From Alteromonas mediterranea DE (GTDB lineage: Bacteria > Pseudomonadota > Gammaproteobacteria > Enterobacterales > Alteromonadaceae), in NCBI RefSeq assembly GCF_000020585.3, contig NC_011138.3, forward strand, positions 3,313,806-3,336,773: a DNA stretch of 22,968 bases, written 5' to 3'. Every line of letters begins with the position of its first letter. Within the stretch, counting starts at the first letter, position 1. The position numbers and the translations under genes were made by a program. The notes beneath the pieces were generated by a model that made no database searches, was not told where the DNA came from, and saw only the letters and a program-made list of their open reading frames with translations. Shown piece after piece: positions 8,542 to 17,027 of the stretch.

Positions 8542-9963
8542 TTACTTCTTTTTCTTCGCTTTAGGGTTTGGCAGGTCAGTAATGCTTCCTTCGAAGATTT
8601 CAGACGCAAGACCAATAGACTCGTTAAGCGTTGGGTGAGCGTGGATAGTCAATGCTACATCTTCAGCATCAGCACCCATTTCAATAGCTAGGCCAATTTC
8701 GCCAAGCATTTCGCCCGCATTTGTACCAACCATTGCGCCACCGATAACACGGCCCGTTTCTTTTTCGAAGATCATCTTGGTCATACCGTTAGTTGCATCA
8801 GATGCAATGGCACGACCTGAAGCAGCCCATGGGAACGTTGCTGTTTCGTAGCTTACGCCCTGCTCTTTCGCTTCTTTTTCAGTTAGACCAACCCAAGCAA
8901 CTTCTGGCTCAGTGTACGCTACTGAAGGAATAGCACGTGGGTCGAAGTAGTGCTTCTGTCCAGCAATTACTTCTGCAGCAACGTGACCTTCGTGAACCGC
9001 TTTGTGCGCAAGCATAGGCTGACCTACAAGGTCACCAATTGCAAAGATGTGGTCAACGTTAGTACGCATTTGCTTATCAACATTGATAAAGCCACGGTCG
9101 TCAACGTTTACGCCAGCTGCATCTGCGCCAACTAGCTTGCCGTTTGGCTTACGGCCAACAGCAACAAGTACTTTGTCGTAGCGTACTGGCTCTGCAGGCG
9201 CTTTCTTGCCTTCAAACGTTACATATAGACCATCATCTTTAGCTTCAACCGCAGTAACTTTGGTCTCAAGCATGATGTTAAATTTGTCTTTGTAGTCTTT
9301 CATGAATACTTTCATGATGTCTTTGTCAGCAGCTGGAATTAGCTGATCTAAGAATTCAACTACATCGATTTTTGAGCCAAGTGCTTCGTATACTGTACCC
9401 ATTTCTAGACCGATGATACCACCGCCTAGTACTAGCATCTTCTCTGGAATGTCTTTCATTTCCAGCGCGCCAGTTGAGTCGATTACGCGGTCATCTTCTG
9501 GGATAAACGGTAGGCTTACAGGCTCAGAACCCGCAGCGATAATCGCTTTCTCGAAAGTAATAGTAGTAACGTCGTCACCATTTTTTACTTCTAGGGTATT
9601 TGCGCCAGTGAACTTGCCGTAGCCTTGTACATGCTTGGTTTTACGCATTTTAGACATACCGCCAAGACCGTTTGTTAGTTGGCTAACAACACTGTCTTTA
9701 TATTCGCGGATTTTATCTAAATCGATGGTAGGCTCGCCAAACGTGACACCGTGGTTTGCAAGGTGCTTCGCTTCTTTCATCACTTTTGCAACGTGAAGAA
9801 GGGCTTTTGAAGGAATACAACCAACGTTAAGACAAACACCACCAAGCGTGTCGCGTGAGTCTACGATAACTGTTTCAATACCTAAGTCAGCCGCACGGAA
9901 TGCTGCTGAATAACCGCCAGGGCCGCCGCCCAGTACCACCAATTGCGTTTTAATTTCGCTCAT
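8542..9963 (-). CDS. lpd: Dihydrolipoyl dehydrogenase (E3)
   Basis: A 473-residue flavoprotein that reoxidises dihydrolipoyl groups of the pyruvate (and usually 2-oxoglutarate) dehydrogenase complexes, passing electrons through FAD to NAD+. The order of motifs is: FAD site GGGPGG near residue 12; redox disulfide C44/C49 in GGVCLNVGCIPSK; NAD site VLGGGIIGLEMG; second FAD motif (IFAIGDLVGQPMLAHKA); and the dimer-interface catalytic pair H443 and E448 (HPTLNE). The start is set at 9963 because GAGG lies six bases upstream; the in-frame TTG at 9975 is part of that site. The gene ends in a lysine-rich tail, as in E. coli Lpd. It is the last gene of the operon, 132 bases after aceF, with a hairpin in the gap. 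Confidence 0.97.
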   Translation of the reverse strand: MSEIKTQLVVLGGGPGGYSAAFRAADLGIETVIVDSRDTLGGVCLNVGCIPSKALLHVAKVMKEAKHLANHGVTFGEPTIDLDKIREYKDSVVSQLTNGLGGMSKMRKTKHVQGYGKFTGANTLEVKNGDDVTTITFEKAIIAAGSEPVSLPFIPEDDRVIDSTGALEMKDIPEKMLVLGGGIIGLEMGTVYEALGSKIDVVEFLDQLIPAADKDIMKVFMKDYKDKFNIMLETKVTAVEAKDDGLYVTFEGKKAPAEPVRYDKVLVAVGRKPNGKLVGADAAGVNVDDRGFINVDKQMRTNVDHIFAIGDLVGQPMLAHKAVHEGHVAAEVIAGQKHYFDPRAIPSVAYTEPEVAWVGLTEKEAKEQGVSYETATFPWAASGRAIASDATNGMTKMIFEKETGRVIGGAMVGTNAGEMLGEIGLAIEMGADAEDVALTIHAHPTLNESIGLASEIFEGSITDLPNPKAKKKK

Positions 9964-9993
9964 TGTGAACCTCAATCCTGTTCTTGTAGGGTC

Positions 9994-10019
9994 ATGCTAT
10001 TACTTTTACGTAATAGCAT
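9994..10019 (-). other. Perfect 10-bp inverted repeat between aceF and lpd
   Basis: ATGCTATTAC and GTAATAGCAT are separated by six bases. There is no T-run after it on the minus strand, so it is not a standard terminator. In the transcript it would fold as an intercistronic hairpin just before the lpd ribosome site. Possible roles are mRNA end protection, processing, or tuning the lpd:aceF ratio. Confidence 0.6.
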
Positions 10020-10095
10020 AACCTAAATGCCACCAAATGGGCTTATAAAATCGTCGAAAATGTTACTGATATTGTAAACTTTTTCGACATTTTAC

Positions 10096-12135
10096 TTAAA
10101 GTATGATTCTGCGTAAGTCAGTTAGGTTTGCAGCAACCTCAGTAGAGAATCTTGCACCTACCGCACCATCGATTACTCGGTGGTCGTAAGACAAGCTTAG
10201 CGGCACCATTAAGCGCGGCTCGAACTCTTTACCATTCCACTTAGGCTTCATCTCAGACTTAGACACACCTAATATGGCGACTTCTGGTGCATTTACAATA
10301 GGCGTAAACGCCGTACCGCCAATACCACCTAGGCTAGAGATAGTAAACGTACCACCCTGCATGTCAGCCGCTTTAAGCTTACCTTCACGGGCTTTCTTCG
10401 ATGTTTCGATAAGCTCGCGAGAAAGTTCTTCAATGCCTTTCTTATTCACGTCGCGAATAACAGGAACTACAAGGCCGCCCGGTGTTTCCACCGCAATACC
10501 AATGTTAATGAACTTCTTGATAATTAAGCTTTCGCCGTCGTCAGACAGTGATGAGTTAAATACTTCGTATTTCTCAAGGGCTTTCGCTACCGCTTTCATT
10601 ACGAATACTAGCGGCGTAATCTTAAGACCAGACTTAATCTTCGCGTGGTAAGCGTTTTGCTCTTTACGGAAATCTTCTACGTCTGTGATATCGGCTTCAT
10701 CAAACTGCGTAACGTGCGGAATCGTCGCCCAGTTACGGTGTAAGAACGGGCCAGAAATCTTCTGAATGCGCGAAAGCTTTTGCTCTTCAATTTCACCAAA
10801 CTTGCTGTGATCAACAGGTTTAACTGGCACAATTTGAAGTACGTTGTCGCCTACTGGTGCGCTGCCAGAAGCGGCTGCTGTGCGAGGTTTCGCCAGCTCA
10901 GCTTTCACGTAAGCTTGAACGTCTTCTTTCAAGATACGGTTTTTAGGGCCAGAGCCGCTAACTTGAGTCAGGTCTACACCAAACTCGCGAGCAATACGGC
11001 GAACCGAAGGTGAAGCATGTGCTTTACCTGTATTCTTAGCTTCTGGCGCTGGCGGCACAGGAGAACGGCCTTGAGAGGCTTCTTGCTGTGACGCTTGTTT
11101 AGGTGCTTCTTGCTTAGGCGCTTCAGCAGGCTTTTCTGCTTTAGGTGCTGATGGTGCCTGTTCAGATGAGCCACCGCTATTTTCTAGCTTAACAACTAAT
11201 GTGCCTTGCTTAACTTTATCGCCTGTTTTGATAAAGACTTCTTTAATGGTACCTGCGTGCGTTGAAGGTACATCCATGGTGGCTTTATCAGTTTCTAGCG
11301 TAATCAGGCCGTCTTCTTTTTCAACGGTATCGCCTACCGATACAAGCACGTCGATAACGTCAACTTCACCGTCTTCACCAATGTCTGGTACAGCAACTTC
11401 GATAGTTTCGCTACTTGCAGACGCCGCAGGAGCTGACTCTTGCTTTTCGCTTTCCTGCGCAGCCGGTGCAGATGCTTCAGAAGAAGCATCGCTAGAAGCC
11501 GATTCACTTGAAGACGAGCTTGAACCCGCTATTTCAAGCTTAATAACAACTGTGCCTTCTTTCACTTTATCGCCAGTACTGATGAATACTTCTTTCACTG
11601 TACCTGCATGTGTTGAAGGAACGTCCATCGTTGCTTTATCGGTTTCCAGGGTAATAAGACCATCTTCTTTTTCGATGGTGTCGCCCGCTGAAACCAATAC
11701 ATCGATAACGTCAACTTCGTCGTCAGAGCCAATATCCGGTACTGCGACTTCAATCACTTCACTGCCGCCAGACGCAGCTGGTGCTGCCTCTGACTTGCTT
11801 TCTTCTTTCGGTGCTTCATCTTGCTTAGGCGCTTCTTCTTGTGAAGCGTTGTCTGAAGATGATTCTTCAGCGGTGCTCTCATCAGAACTGTCGCCACCTG
11901 CAGCCTTCATTTCACCAATCACATCGCCTTCTTTGATTTTATCGCCTACTGATACAGACAGACTTACAATTTCACCTTCAAACGGTGCTGGGATGTCCAT
12001 TGACGCCTTGTCACTTTCAACAGTAACAACGCCTTCATCGGCTTCGATGTTGTCGCCTACGGCAACACATAGCTCGATAACTTCAACTTCGTCACCGCCT
12101 ACGTCGGGTACGATAATCTTTTGAATATCTGACAT
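10096..12135 (-). CDS. aceF: Pyruvate dehydrogenase E2, dihydrolipoyl acetyltransferase with three lipoyl domains
   Basis: A 679-residue core subunit that moves acetyl groups from E1 to CoA. Three N-terminal lipoyl domains carry the lipoylated lysines K43 (ESDKASMD), K167 and K284 (both ETDKATMD). They are joined by flexible linkers rich in Ala, Pro, Ser, Glu and Lys. A peripheral-subunit-binding domain spans about 373-409 (ASPSVRRIAREFGVDLTQVS). The C-terminal catalytic domain ends with SYDHRVIDGA, in which H652 and D656 are the catalytic residues. Domains two and three are almost identical, suggesting internal duplication or gene conversion. The gene starts 21 bases after aceE and is plainly in the same operon. 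Three lipoyl domains is the E. coli-like arrangement; many other bacteria have one or two. Confidence 0.97.
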   Translation of the reverse strand: MSDIQKIIVPDVGGDEVEVIELCVAVGDNIEADEGVVTVESDKASMDIPAPFEGEIVSLSVSVGDKIKEGDVIGEMKAAGGDSSDESTAEESSSDNASQEEAPKQDEAPKEESKSEAAPAASGGSEVIEVAVPDIGSDDEVDVIDVLVSAGDTIEKEDGLITLETDKATMDVPSTHAGTVKEVFISTGDKVKEGTVVIKLEIAGSSSSSSESASSDASSEASAPAAQESEKQESAPAASASSETIEVAVPDIGEDGEVDVIDVLVSVGDTVEKEDGLITLETDKATMDVPSTHAGTIKEVFIKTGDKVKQGTLVVKLENSGGSSEQAPSAPKAEKPAEAPKQEAPKQASQQEASQGRSPVPPAPEAKNTGKAHASPSVRRIAREFGVDLTQVSGSGPKNRILKEDVQAYVKAELAKPRTAAASGSAPVGDNVLQIVPVKPVDHSKFGEIEEQKLSRIQKISGPFLHRNWATIPHVTQFDEADITDVEDFRKEQNAYHAKIKSGLKITPLVFVMKAVAKALEKYEVFNSSLSDDGESLIIKKFINIGIAVETPGGLVVPVIRDVNKKGIEELSRELIETSKKAREGKLKAADMQGGTFTISSLGGIGGTAFTPIVNAPEVAILGVSKSEMKPKWNGKEFEPRLMVPLSLSYDHRVIDGAVGARFSTEVAANLTDLRRIIL

Positions 12136-12156
12136 ATGTAAAATACCTTATCTGGC

Positions 12157-14832
12157 TTACGCGTAAAGTGGGTTAAGTTTTTCAGCGTTAATATCAAAAC
12201 GCTTAATGGCTTCTGCTACCACTTTCTTCTCAACGTCGCCGCGCTGAGCCAATTCGTAAAGTGATGCAACCACAATGTATGACGCATTAACTTCAAAGTG
12301 AGTACGCAAGTTTTCACGGCTATCACTTCGACCGAAACCGTCTGTACCTAGGCAGCGGTATTCAGTTTCAATGAACGCGCGTACTTGGTCTGAGTAGTTC
12401 TTCACATAGTCAGTGGCAGAAATCGCAGGGCCTGCGTCTTTCGTAATTACCTGACCAATGTAAGGTACTTTTTGCTCAGCTTCAGGGTTTAGCATGTTCC
12501 AGCGTGCTACGTCTTGACCTTCACGGGCTAGCTCGTTGAACGAGGTCACAGAGTAAACGTCAGAAGATACGCTGTAGTCTTCACACAGAATCTGTGCCGC
12601 TTTACGTACTTCGTTTAAGATAGTACCTGAGCCCATTAGCTGTACGTTAAGCTTAGACTTGTCGTTTTCAACGCGCTCAAGCTTGTAAATACCTTTAATG
12701 ATTTGCTCAGCAACATCATCACCTTCTGGCATTGCAGGGTGCTGATAGTTCTCGTTCATTAGTGTTAGGTAATAGAAGATGTTTTCGTTGTTACCGTACA
12801 TGCGACGCAGACCGTCTTGAACAATAACCGCTACTTCATAACCGTACGTTGGATCGTAAGTAATACAGTTAGGAATTAGGTTCGCCTGAACGTGTGAATG
12901 ACCGTCTTGGTGCTGTAGACCTTCGCCGTTAAGCGTAGTTCTACCTGCTGTTGCACCTAGTAGGAAACCACGTGCTTGGCTATCACCCGCTGCCCATGCA
13001 AGATCACCAACACGTTGGAAACCAAACATTGAGTAGTAAATGTAGAACGGAATAGTGGTAGCGTTACACGTTGAGTACGACGTACCTGACGCTACCCACG
13101 ATGCCATTGCACCTAGCTCGTTGATACCTTCTTGAAGTACCTGACCTTTCTTATCTTCACGATAGTAAGCGACTTGGTCGGCATCTTGAGGTACGTATTT
13201 CTGACCTTCGTTGGCATAAATACCTACCTGACGGAATAAGCCTTCCATACCGAATGTACGGGCTTCATCAGGAATGATTGGTACTACACGCTTACCAATT
13301 TTCTTATCTTTCAACAATGCGTTAAGTACACGTACAAACGTCATGGTTGATGATACTTGACGGTCGCCAGAACCTTTTAAAATAGCATCGAATGCGCTTA
13401 GTTCTGGAACTTCTAATTGCTCTTCGGCCTGTTCGCGACGAGAAGGCAGGTAACCACCTAGCGCTTCACGACGTGCGCGAAGGTATTTCATTTCTTCGCT
13501 GTCTTCGTCAAACTTGAAGTATGGTAGTTCTTCAATTTTCTCATCAGCTACTGGAATGTTGAAACGGTCGCGGAACTGCTTGATTGATTCAACGTCCATT
13601 TTCTTCACGTTGTGCGCTACGTTTTGCGCTTCACCTGAAGAACCTAGACCGAAACCTTTAACCGTTTTAGCAAGGATTACTGTTGGACGACCTTTGGTAT
13701 CGATGGCTTTTTGGTAAGCTGCAAATACTTTAACTGGGTCGTGACCACCACGGTTCAAGCGCCAGATGTCATCATCAGACATATTTGCTACAAGCGCCGC
13801 TGTTTCAGGGTACTTGTTGAAGAAGTTCTCACGAGTGTACTTACCGCCTTTGGCTTTACAGTTCTGGTATTCACCGTCTACCGTTTCACCCATAAGCTGA
13901 ATCAGCTTGCCCGATTTATCGCGAGCTAGTAGTTCATCCCAGTAACTACCCCAGATTACTTTCACTACTTCCCAGCCTGCGCCGCGGAACGTACCTTCAA
14001 GTTCTTGGATAATTTTGCCGTTACCACGTACCGGGCCGTCTAGGCGCTGTAGGTTACAGTTGATAACAAATGTTAGGTTGTCTAGGCCTTCACGAGAAGC
14101 AAGACCAATTGCACCTAAGCTCTCTGGCTCATCACACTCACCATCACCCATGTAGCAGTATACGCGCTGACCTGAACAGTCTTTAATACCACGGTTAGTT
14201 AGGTACTTAAGGAAGCGTGCTGTATAGATAGCTTGAAGTGGACCAAGACCCATAGATACGGTTGGGAACTGCCAGTAGTCTTTCATCAAGTGAGGGTGTG
14301 GGTAAGATGATAGACCATCGCCAGCACACTCTTGACGGAAGTTATTTAACTGCTCTTCAGTTAAATTGCCTTCCATGTAAGAACGGGCATAAATACCAGG
14401 AGAAATATGGCCCTGTGCAAAAATAAAGTCGCCGCCTTGATTTTCGTTAGGCGCTTTAAAGAAGTGGTTAAAGCCTACATCGTAAAGCATAGCCGATGAT
14501 GCGAAGCTACCAATATGGCCACCAAGCTCTAGGTCTTTTTTCGATGCACGCAATACAATCATTAGTGCGTTCCAACGAATAGCGGCACGGATGCGCGCTT
14601 CGATGGTCAAGTCGCCAGGCATGTTTGGCTCTTGCGCTGCAGGGATAGTATTGATGTAGGCAGTAGTAGCGTCATACGGTAAATGCGCTCCGCTGCGACG
14701 TGCTTTATCAATAAGTTTTTCGAGTAAATAGTGGGCGCGTTCTACGCCTTCCTCTTCTAAAACCGACTCAAGCGCATCAATCCACTCTTTAGTTTCTTGA
14801 GGATCTACATCTTGGTGCATCATATCAGACAT
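12157..14832 (-). CDS. aceE: Pyruvate dehydrogenase E1, homodimeric type
   Basis: An 891-residue thiamine-diphosphate enzyme that decarboxylates pyruvate and acetylates the E2 lipoyl groups in the cytoplasm. The ThDP/Mg2+ motif starts at residue 229 (GDGECDEPESLGAIGLASRE) and ends near N260 (NCNLQRLDG). H106 (GGHIGSF) and H142 (QGHISPG) fall at the positions of the E. coli active-site histidines. Length matches the single-chain E1 of Proteobacteria (~887). The start ATG at 14832 has AGGATGG about seven bases upstream. It is preceded by a 209-base gap after pdhR, in which a second purine-rich ribosome-binding-like sequence occurs without a start codon. The next gene is aceF, 21 bases on. Confidence 0.97.
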   Translation of the reverse strand: MSDMMHQDVDPQETKEWIDALESVLEEEGVERAHYLLEKLIDKARRSGAHLPYDATTAYINTIPAAQEPNMPGDLTIEARIRAAIRWNALMIVLRASKKDLELGGHIGSFASSAMLYDVGFNHFFKAPNENQGGDFIFAQGHISPGIYARSYMEGNLTEEQLNNFRQECAGDGLSSYPHPHLMKDYWQFPTVSMGLGPLQAIYTARFLKYLTNRGIKDCSGQRVYCYMGDGECDEPESLGAIGLASREGLDNLTFVINCNLQRLDGPVRGNGKIIQELEGTFRGAGWEVVKVIWGSYWDELLARDKSGKLIQLMGETVDGEYQNCKAKGGKYTRENFFNKYPETAALVANMSDDDIWRLNRGGHDPVKVFAAYQKAIDTKGRPTVILAKTVKGFGLGSSGEAQNVAHNVKKMDVESIKQFRDRFNIPVADEKIEELPYFKFDEDSEEMKYLRARREALGGYLPSRREQAEEQLEVPELSAFDAILKGSGDRQVSSTMTFVRVLNALLKDKKIGKRVVPIIPDEARTFGMEGLFRQVGIYANEGQKYVPQDADQVAYYREDKKGQVLQEGINELGAMASWVASGTSYSTCNATTIPFYIYYSMFGFQRVGDLAWAAGDSQARGFLLGATAGRTTLNGEGLQHQDGHSHVQANLIPNCITYDPTYGYEVAVIVQDGLRRMYGNNENIFYYLTLMNENYQHPAMPEGDDVAEQIIKGIYKLERVENDKSKLNVQLMGSGTILNEVRKAAQILCEDYSVSSDVYSVTSFNELAREGQDVARWNMLNPEAEQKVPYIGQVITKDAGPAISATDYVKNYSDQVRAFIETEYRCLGTDGFGRSDSRENLRTHFEVNASYIVVASLYELAQRGDVEKKVVAEAIKRFDINAEKLNPLYA

Positions 14833-15041
14833 GGTGCCATCCTATTTTTTGCTTATATAGAAAATCCTCCCTTAGCATTGCCTCTATCTTAAAGGCGCTA
14901 AAAGAAGGAAAACTAAATTACGTTGTACTCACAGTGACCCAATCTGGCTCACCTGCTTTTGCAGTGGCACAGGAAAAACCTGACCGGCCTCTGCGAATGA
15001 ATAGTTACCTATGCCTTGCTTAGCTAGCCTTAGCCAAGTAA
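14833..15041 (-). other. pdhR-aceE intercistronic region
   Basis: 209 bases. It contains no convincing terminator and only a weak half-match to a PdhR site (ATTGGGTCACTG on the minus strand). A bulged stem CACTGC-AAAA-GCAGGTG and an extended SD-like sequence (AGGGAGGA at 14865-14872) are present. An internal aceE promoter is possible but no good -35/-10 pair was seen. The gap is long for genes normally read as one operon. Confidence 0.45.
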
Positions 15042-15788
15042 CTAAATCTCTAATCGACGCAATGCGCGTTGAACCCGTGTATCGCGTTGATTAATGGTTA
15101 ATAGCGTTTTTTCAATAAACGCTAAATGCGTATTACATGCTTGGCGCGCTGCTTCCGGGTCGCGAGAAGCAATCGCCTCTACAATTTCGCGACGCTGTTT
15201 CGCAATGTCTTCCACCGCTTCAGGGTGCGCTGCCAACATGTCAAAATTTCGTTCAATATTGTCTACCAGCATGCTTTGCATGGTGCTCATTACGTGTAAC
15301 AGCACCATGTTGTGCGATGCTCTTGCCATAATGATGTAGAACTTTCCTAGCGCCTCAGCTTGGGCACGCTTGCTTTCGTGCGCTTTAGGCGTAGGTACAT
15401 CGTTAAGTGCTTGCTTTAACGCCTCATAATCTTCAGGTTGCCCACGAAGTGCTGCGTAATACGCTGCCATTCCCTCAAGGGCATGACGAAATTCAAGCAA
15501 GTCGAATTGGGTTTCAGGGCGTTGGCTGACAAGGTCCATGAGAGGATCTTTCATGGCTGAATTCAGGTTGCGATTTACGAACGTACCGCCACCTTGCTTG
15601 CGCTCGACCAGACCGCGTGCCTGCAGGTTACCAATAGCTTCTCGCAGTGAAGGACGGGAAACGTCAAATTCTAACGCGAGCTCTCTTTCTGGCGGTAACT
15701 TTTGACCGGCCAATAGCGTACCGTCGAGTATCATTGACTCGAGTTGTTCGGTAATCACATCAGAGAGTTTTTTTCGCTGCTGACGCAT
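15042..15788 (-). CDS. pdhR: Pyruvate-responsive GntR-family repressor of the pyruvate dehydrogenase operon
   Basis: A 248-residue regulator of the FadR subfamily. The winged helix-turn-helix lies at about 5-70 ([20 protein letters not shown], then QGGGTFV) and an all-helical FCD effector domain at about 90-235 ([20 protein letters not shown]). These phrases are very close to E. coli PdhR ([37 protein letters not shown]). In E. coli the protein represses pdhR-aceEF-lpd and releases DNA on binding pyruvate. Here it heads the same gene order, and a near-perfect PdhR operator lies about 90 bases upstream, so autoregulation is strongly supported. The AAGGA ribosome site is rather far (about 13 bases) from the chosen ATG. 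Confidence 0.95.
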   Translation of the reverse strand: [248 protein letters not shown]

Positions 15789-15857
15789 GCGCGCTTCGTA
15801 TCCTTTAAATTAAATCAGTACTGATATAACGGTGGTGAATGTAAAAAATAATCGGAG

Positions 15858-15885
15858 ATAATTTAATCACAGACACAATTGGTAA
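15858..15885 (-). promoter_or_regulatory. Candidate pdhR promoter (sigma70-type)
   Basis: On the minus strand TTACCA (15885-15880), a 16-base spacer and AATTAT (15863-15858), each four of six to consensus. The -35 lies inside the PdhR operator, which fits repression. It would give a leader of about 60 bases. Confidence 0.35.
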
Positions 15886-15893
15886 TACCATTT
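15877..15893 (-). promoter_or_regulatory. PdhR operator
   Basis: The sequence AATTGGTAATACCATTT matches the known PdhR box ATTGGTNNNACCAAT at eleven of twelve specified positions. It lies about 90 bases upstream of pdhR and nowhere else in the window was an equally good copy seen. Confidence 0.85.
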
Positions 15894-16127
15894 TACCTAT
15901 CTAGTTTAAGGCAGATCGAATTCGAGGTAAATACTTCCAAGCATAGCAAAGCCACAGAGATTTGCTTTGTGTTAAGCTTTATTATTGAATTTGTTAAGAA
16001 AAGTAAAAAGACGACAACTGGTCTGATGAGGCAAAAAGAGCCCGTGATGCGATGCAAAGCATTTGATCTACTTACAGTTAATAAATAGACCAAACGCTCA
16101 CGAAGTCGTAAATGTTAAAAATATTGA

Positions 16128-16997
16128 TTATGCGAGGCTGCCTACCAGCGTTAATGCAGAGGTGATAACAAGTAGAAAAATAACATTACGTTTTGCTAAC
16201 TTTACAAGTACTCGCGGCTCAATCGCTGCATTTTCAGCCTGCATTTGGTACTCTTCAGGGGTTAAAACCTCAGCTTTGGCAGAAATATGGGTAAGCACAT
16301 CATACGCAGGTACATCAAATTGAAGCGCATGACTGAGCCACTCTGGCAAGGCGCGGGAAAAATGTCCCATCATCAACATACCAAATGCCGTCACACGAAC
16401 CGGAATATAGTCGAGCGCAAACATTAATCTTCCCGCCGCTCCTTTTAAAGGGTGATTAGCCCCGCATAAGGCTTCCGTAGTGCTTCTACTTATGCTGTAA
16501 AAAAGTGCCCCTGGTGCACCAAACGCGATAAACCACAACATCACTGCAGCATAATGCTGATAGTTAAGCCATGTAAGGTGCTGGCCAAAGCTTTTTCCTT
16601 CTGCACTTGCACTGCCGTCGCTGTCAGATTGACTTGCACAGTGTCCTAGCTGATCGGTATACATGCTGCAGGCTTGCAGATCACCTCGCTGTGCAGCGTT
16701 AAGGAAGTTCTTATAAATTTCTCTAAGCACTGGGCAACCTATGCAGATAAACAGCACAATGCTTTGCTCAATAAAGGTAAGAAAAGCGCCTAGCAGCCAA
16801 TATTCAATAGCCCCTAGCAATAACGCGGGCACTAAAAGGTAAAAGTAAAGTGCCGCCGAAGAGGCTTTCTCACCTAACCACCCTTTTTTCTGCAGAAAAT
16901 CGCGATATTGGGACGCATACTTTTCAATATGCCAGCTTGGTGTTTTGGATATCAGCCGCTCTAAGCTGAGAACCAACAGTAAACTCATTAGCATCAT
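16128..16997 (-). CDS. ampE: AmpE-family inner membrane protein
   Basis: A 289-residue integral membrane protein with hydrophobic segments near 1-15, 48-66, 68-87, 138-158 and 268-287. The N-terminal phrase SLERLISKTPSWHIEKYASQ and the central NYQHYAAVMLWFIAFGAPGA fit the AmpE family, which belongs to the cobD/cbiB-like membrane fold. AmpE is co-transcribed with ampD in enterics and was proposed as a sensory partner in beta-lactamase induction, though its role is still unclear. It starts 30 bases after the ampD stop, and the pair lies beside pdhR as in E. coli (where aroP intervenes). Confidence 0.88.
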   Translation of the reverse strand: MMLMSLLLVLSLERLISKTPSWHIEKYASQYRDFLQKKGWLGEKASSAALYFYLLVPALLLGAIEYWLLGAFLTFIEQSIVLFICIGCPVLREIYKNFLNAAQRGDLQACSMYTDQLGHCASQSDSDGSASAEGKSFGQHLTWLNYQHYAAVMLWFIAFGAPGALFYSISRSTTEALCGANHPLKGAAGRLMFALDYIPVRVTAFGMLMMGHFSRALPEWLSHALQFDVPAYDVLTHISAKAEVLTPEEYQMQAENAAIEPRVLVKLAKRNVIFLLVITSALTLVGSLA

Positions 16998-17027
16998 AGG
17001 CGTGTGTTTCCTTTTTAGTTAAACCAC

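Larger units (their letters stand above)
15789..16127. other. Intergenic region pdhR-ampE
   Basis: 339 bases. It holds the PdhR operator and candidate pdhR promoter. A 12-bp perfect palindrome ATCAGTACTGAT at 15814-15825 would lie in the pdhR leader. The part nearest ampE (about 15900-16127) shows only small AT-rich open frames on both strands that look like chance, and no clear terminator for the ampD-ampE unit. Confidence 0.6.

Noticed and set aside
11201..12124. A 307-codon open frame antisense to aceF, rich in Ser, Thr and Pro.
   Set aside because: It mirrors the repeated lipoyl domains and Ala/Ser/Glu-rich linkers of aceF; the sense frame has clear domains and catalytic residues and the antisense one matches nothing.
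14930..14950. Possible second PdhR site upstream of aceE (ATTGGGTCACTG on the minus strand).
   Set aside because: Only one half resembles the box; the ACCAAT half is missing.
15879..16093. Two overlapping small open frames on opposite strands between pdhR and ampE.
   Set aside because: Both are AT-driven, lack ribosome sites and domain content, and one begins within the PdhR operator.
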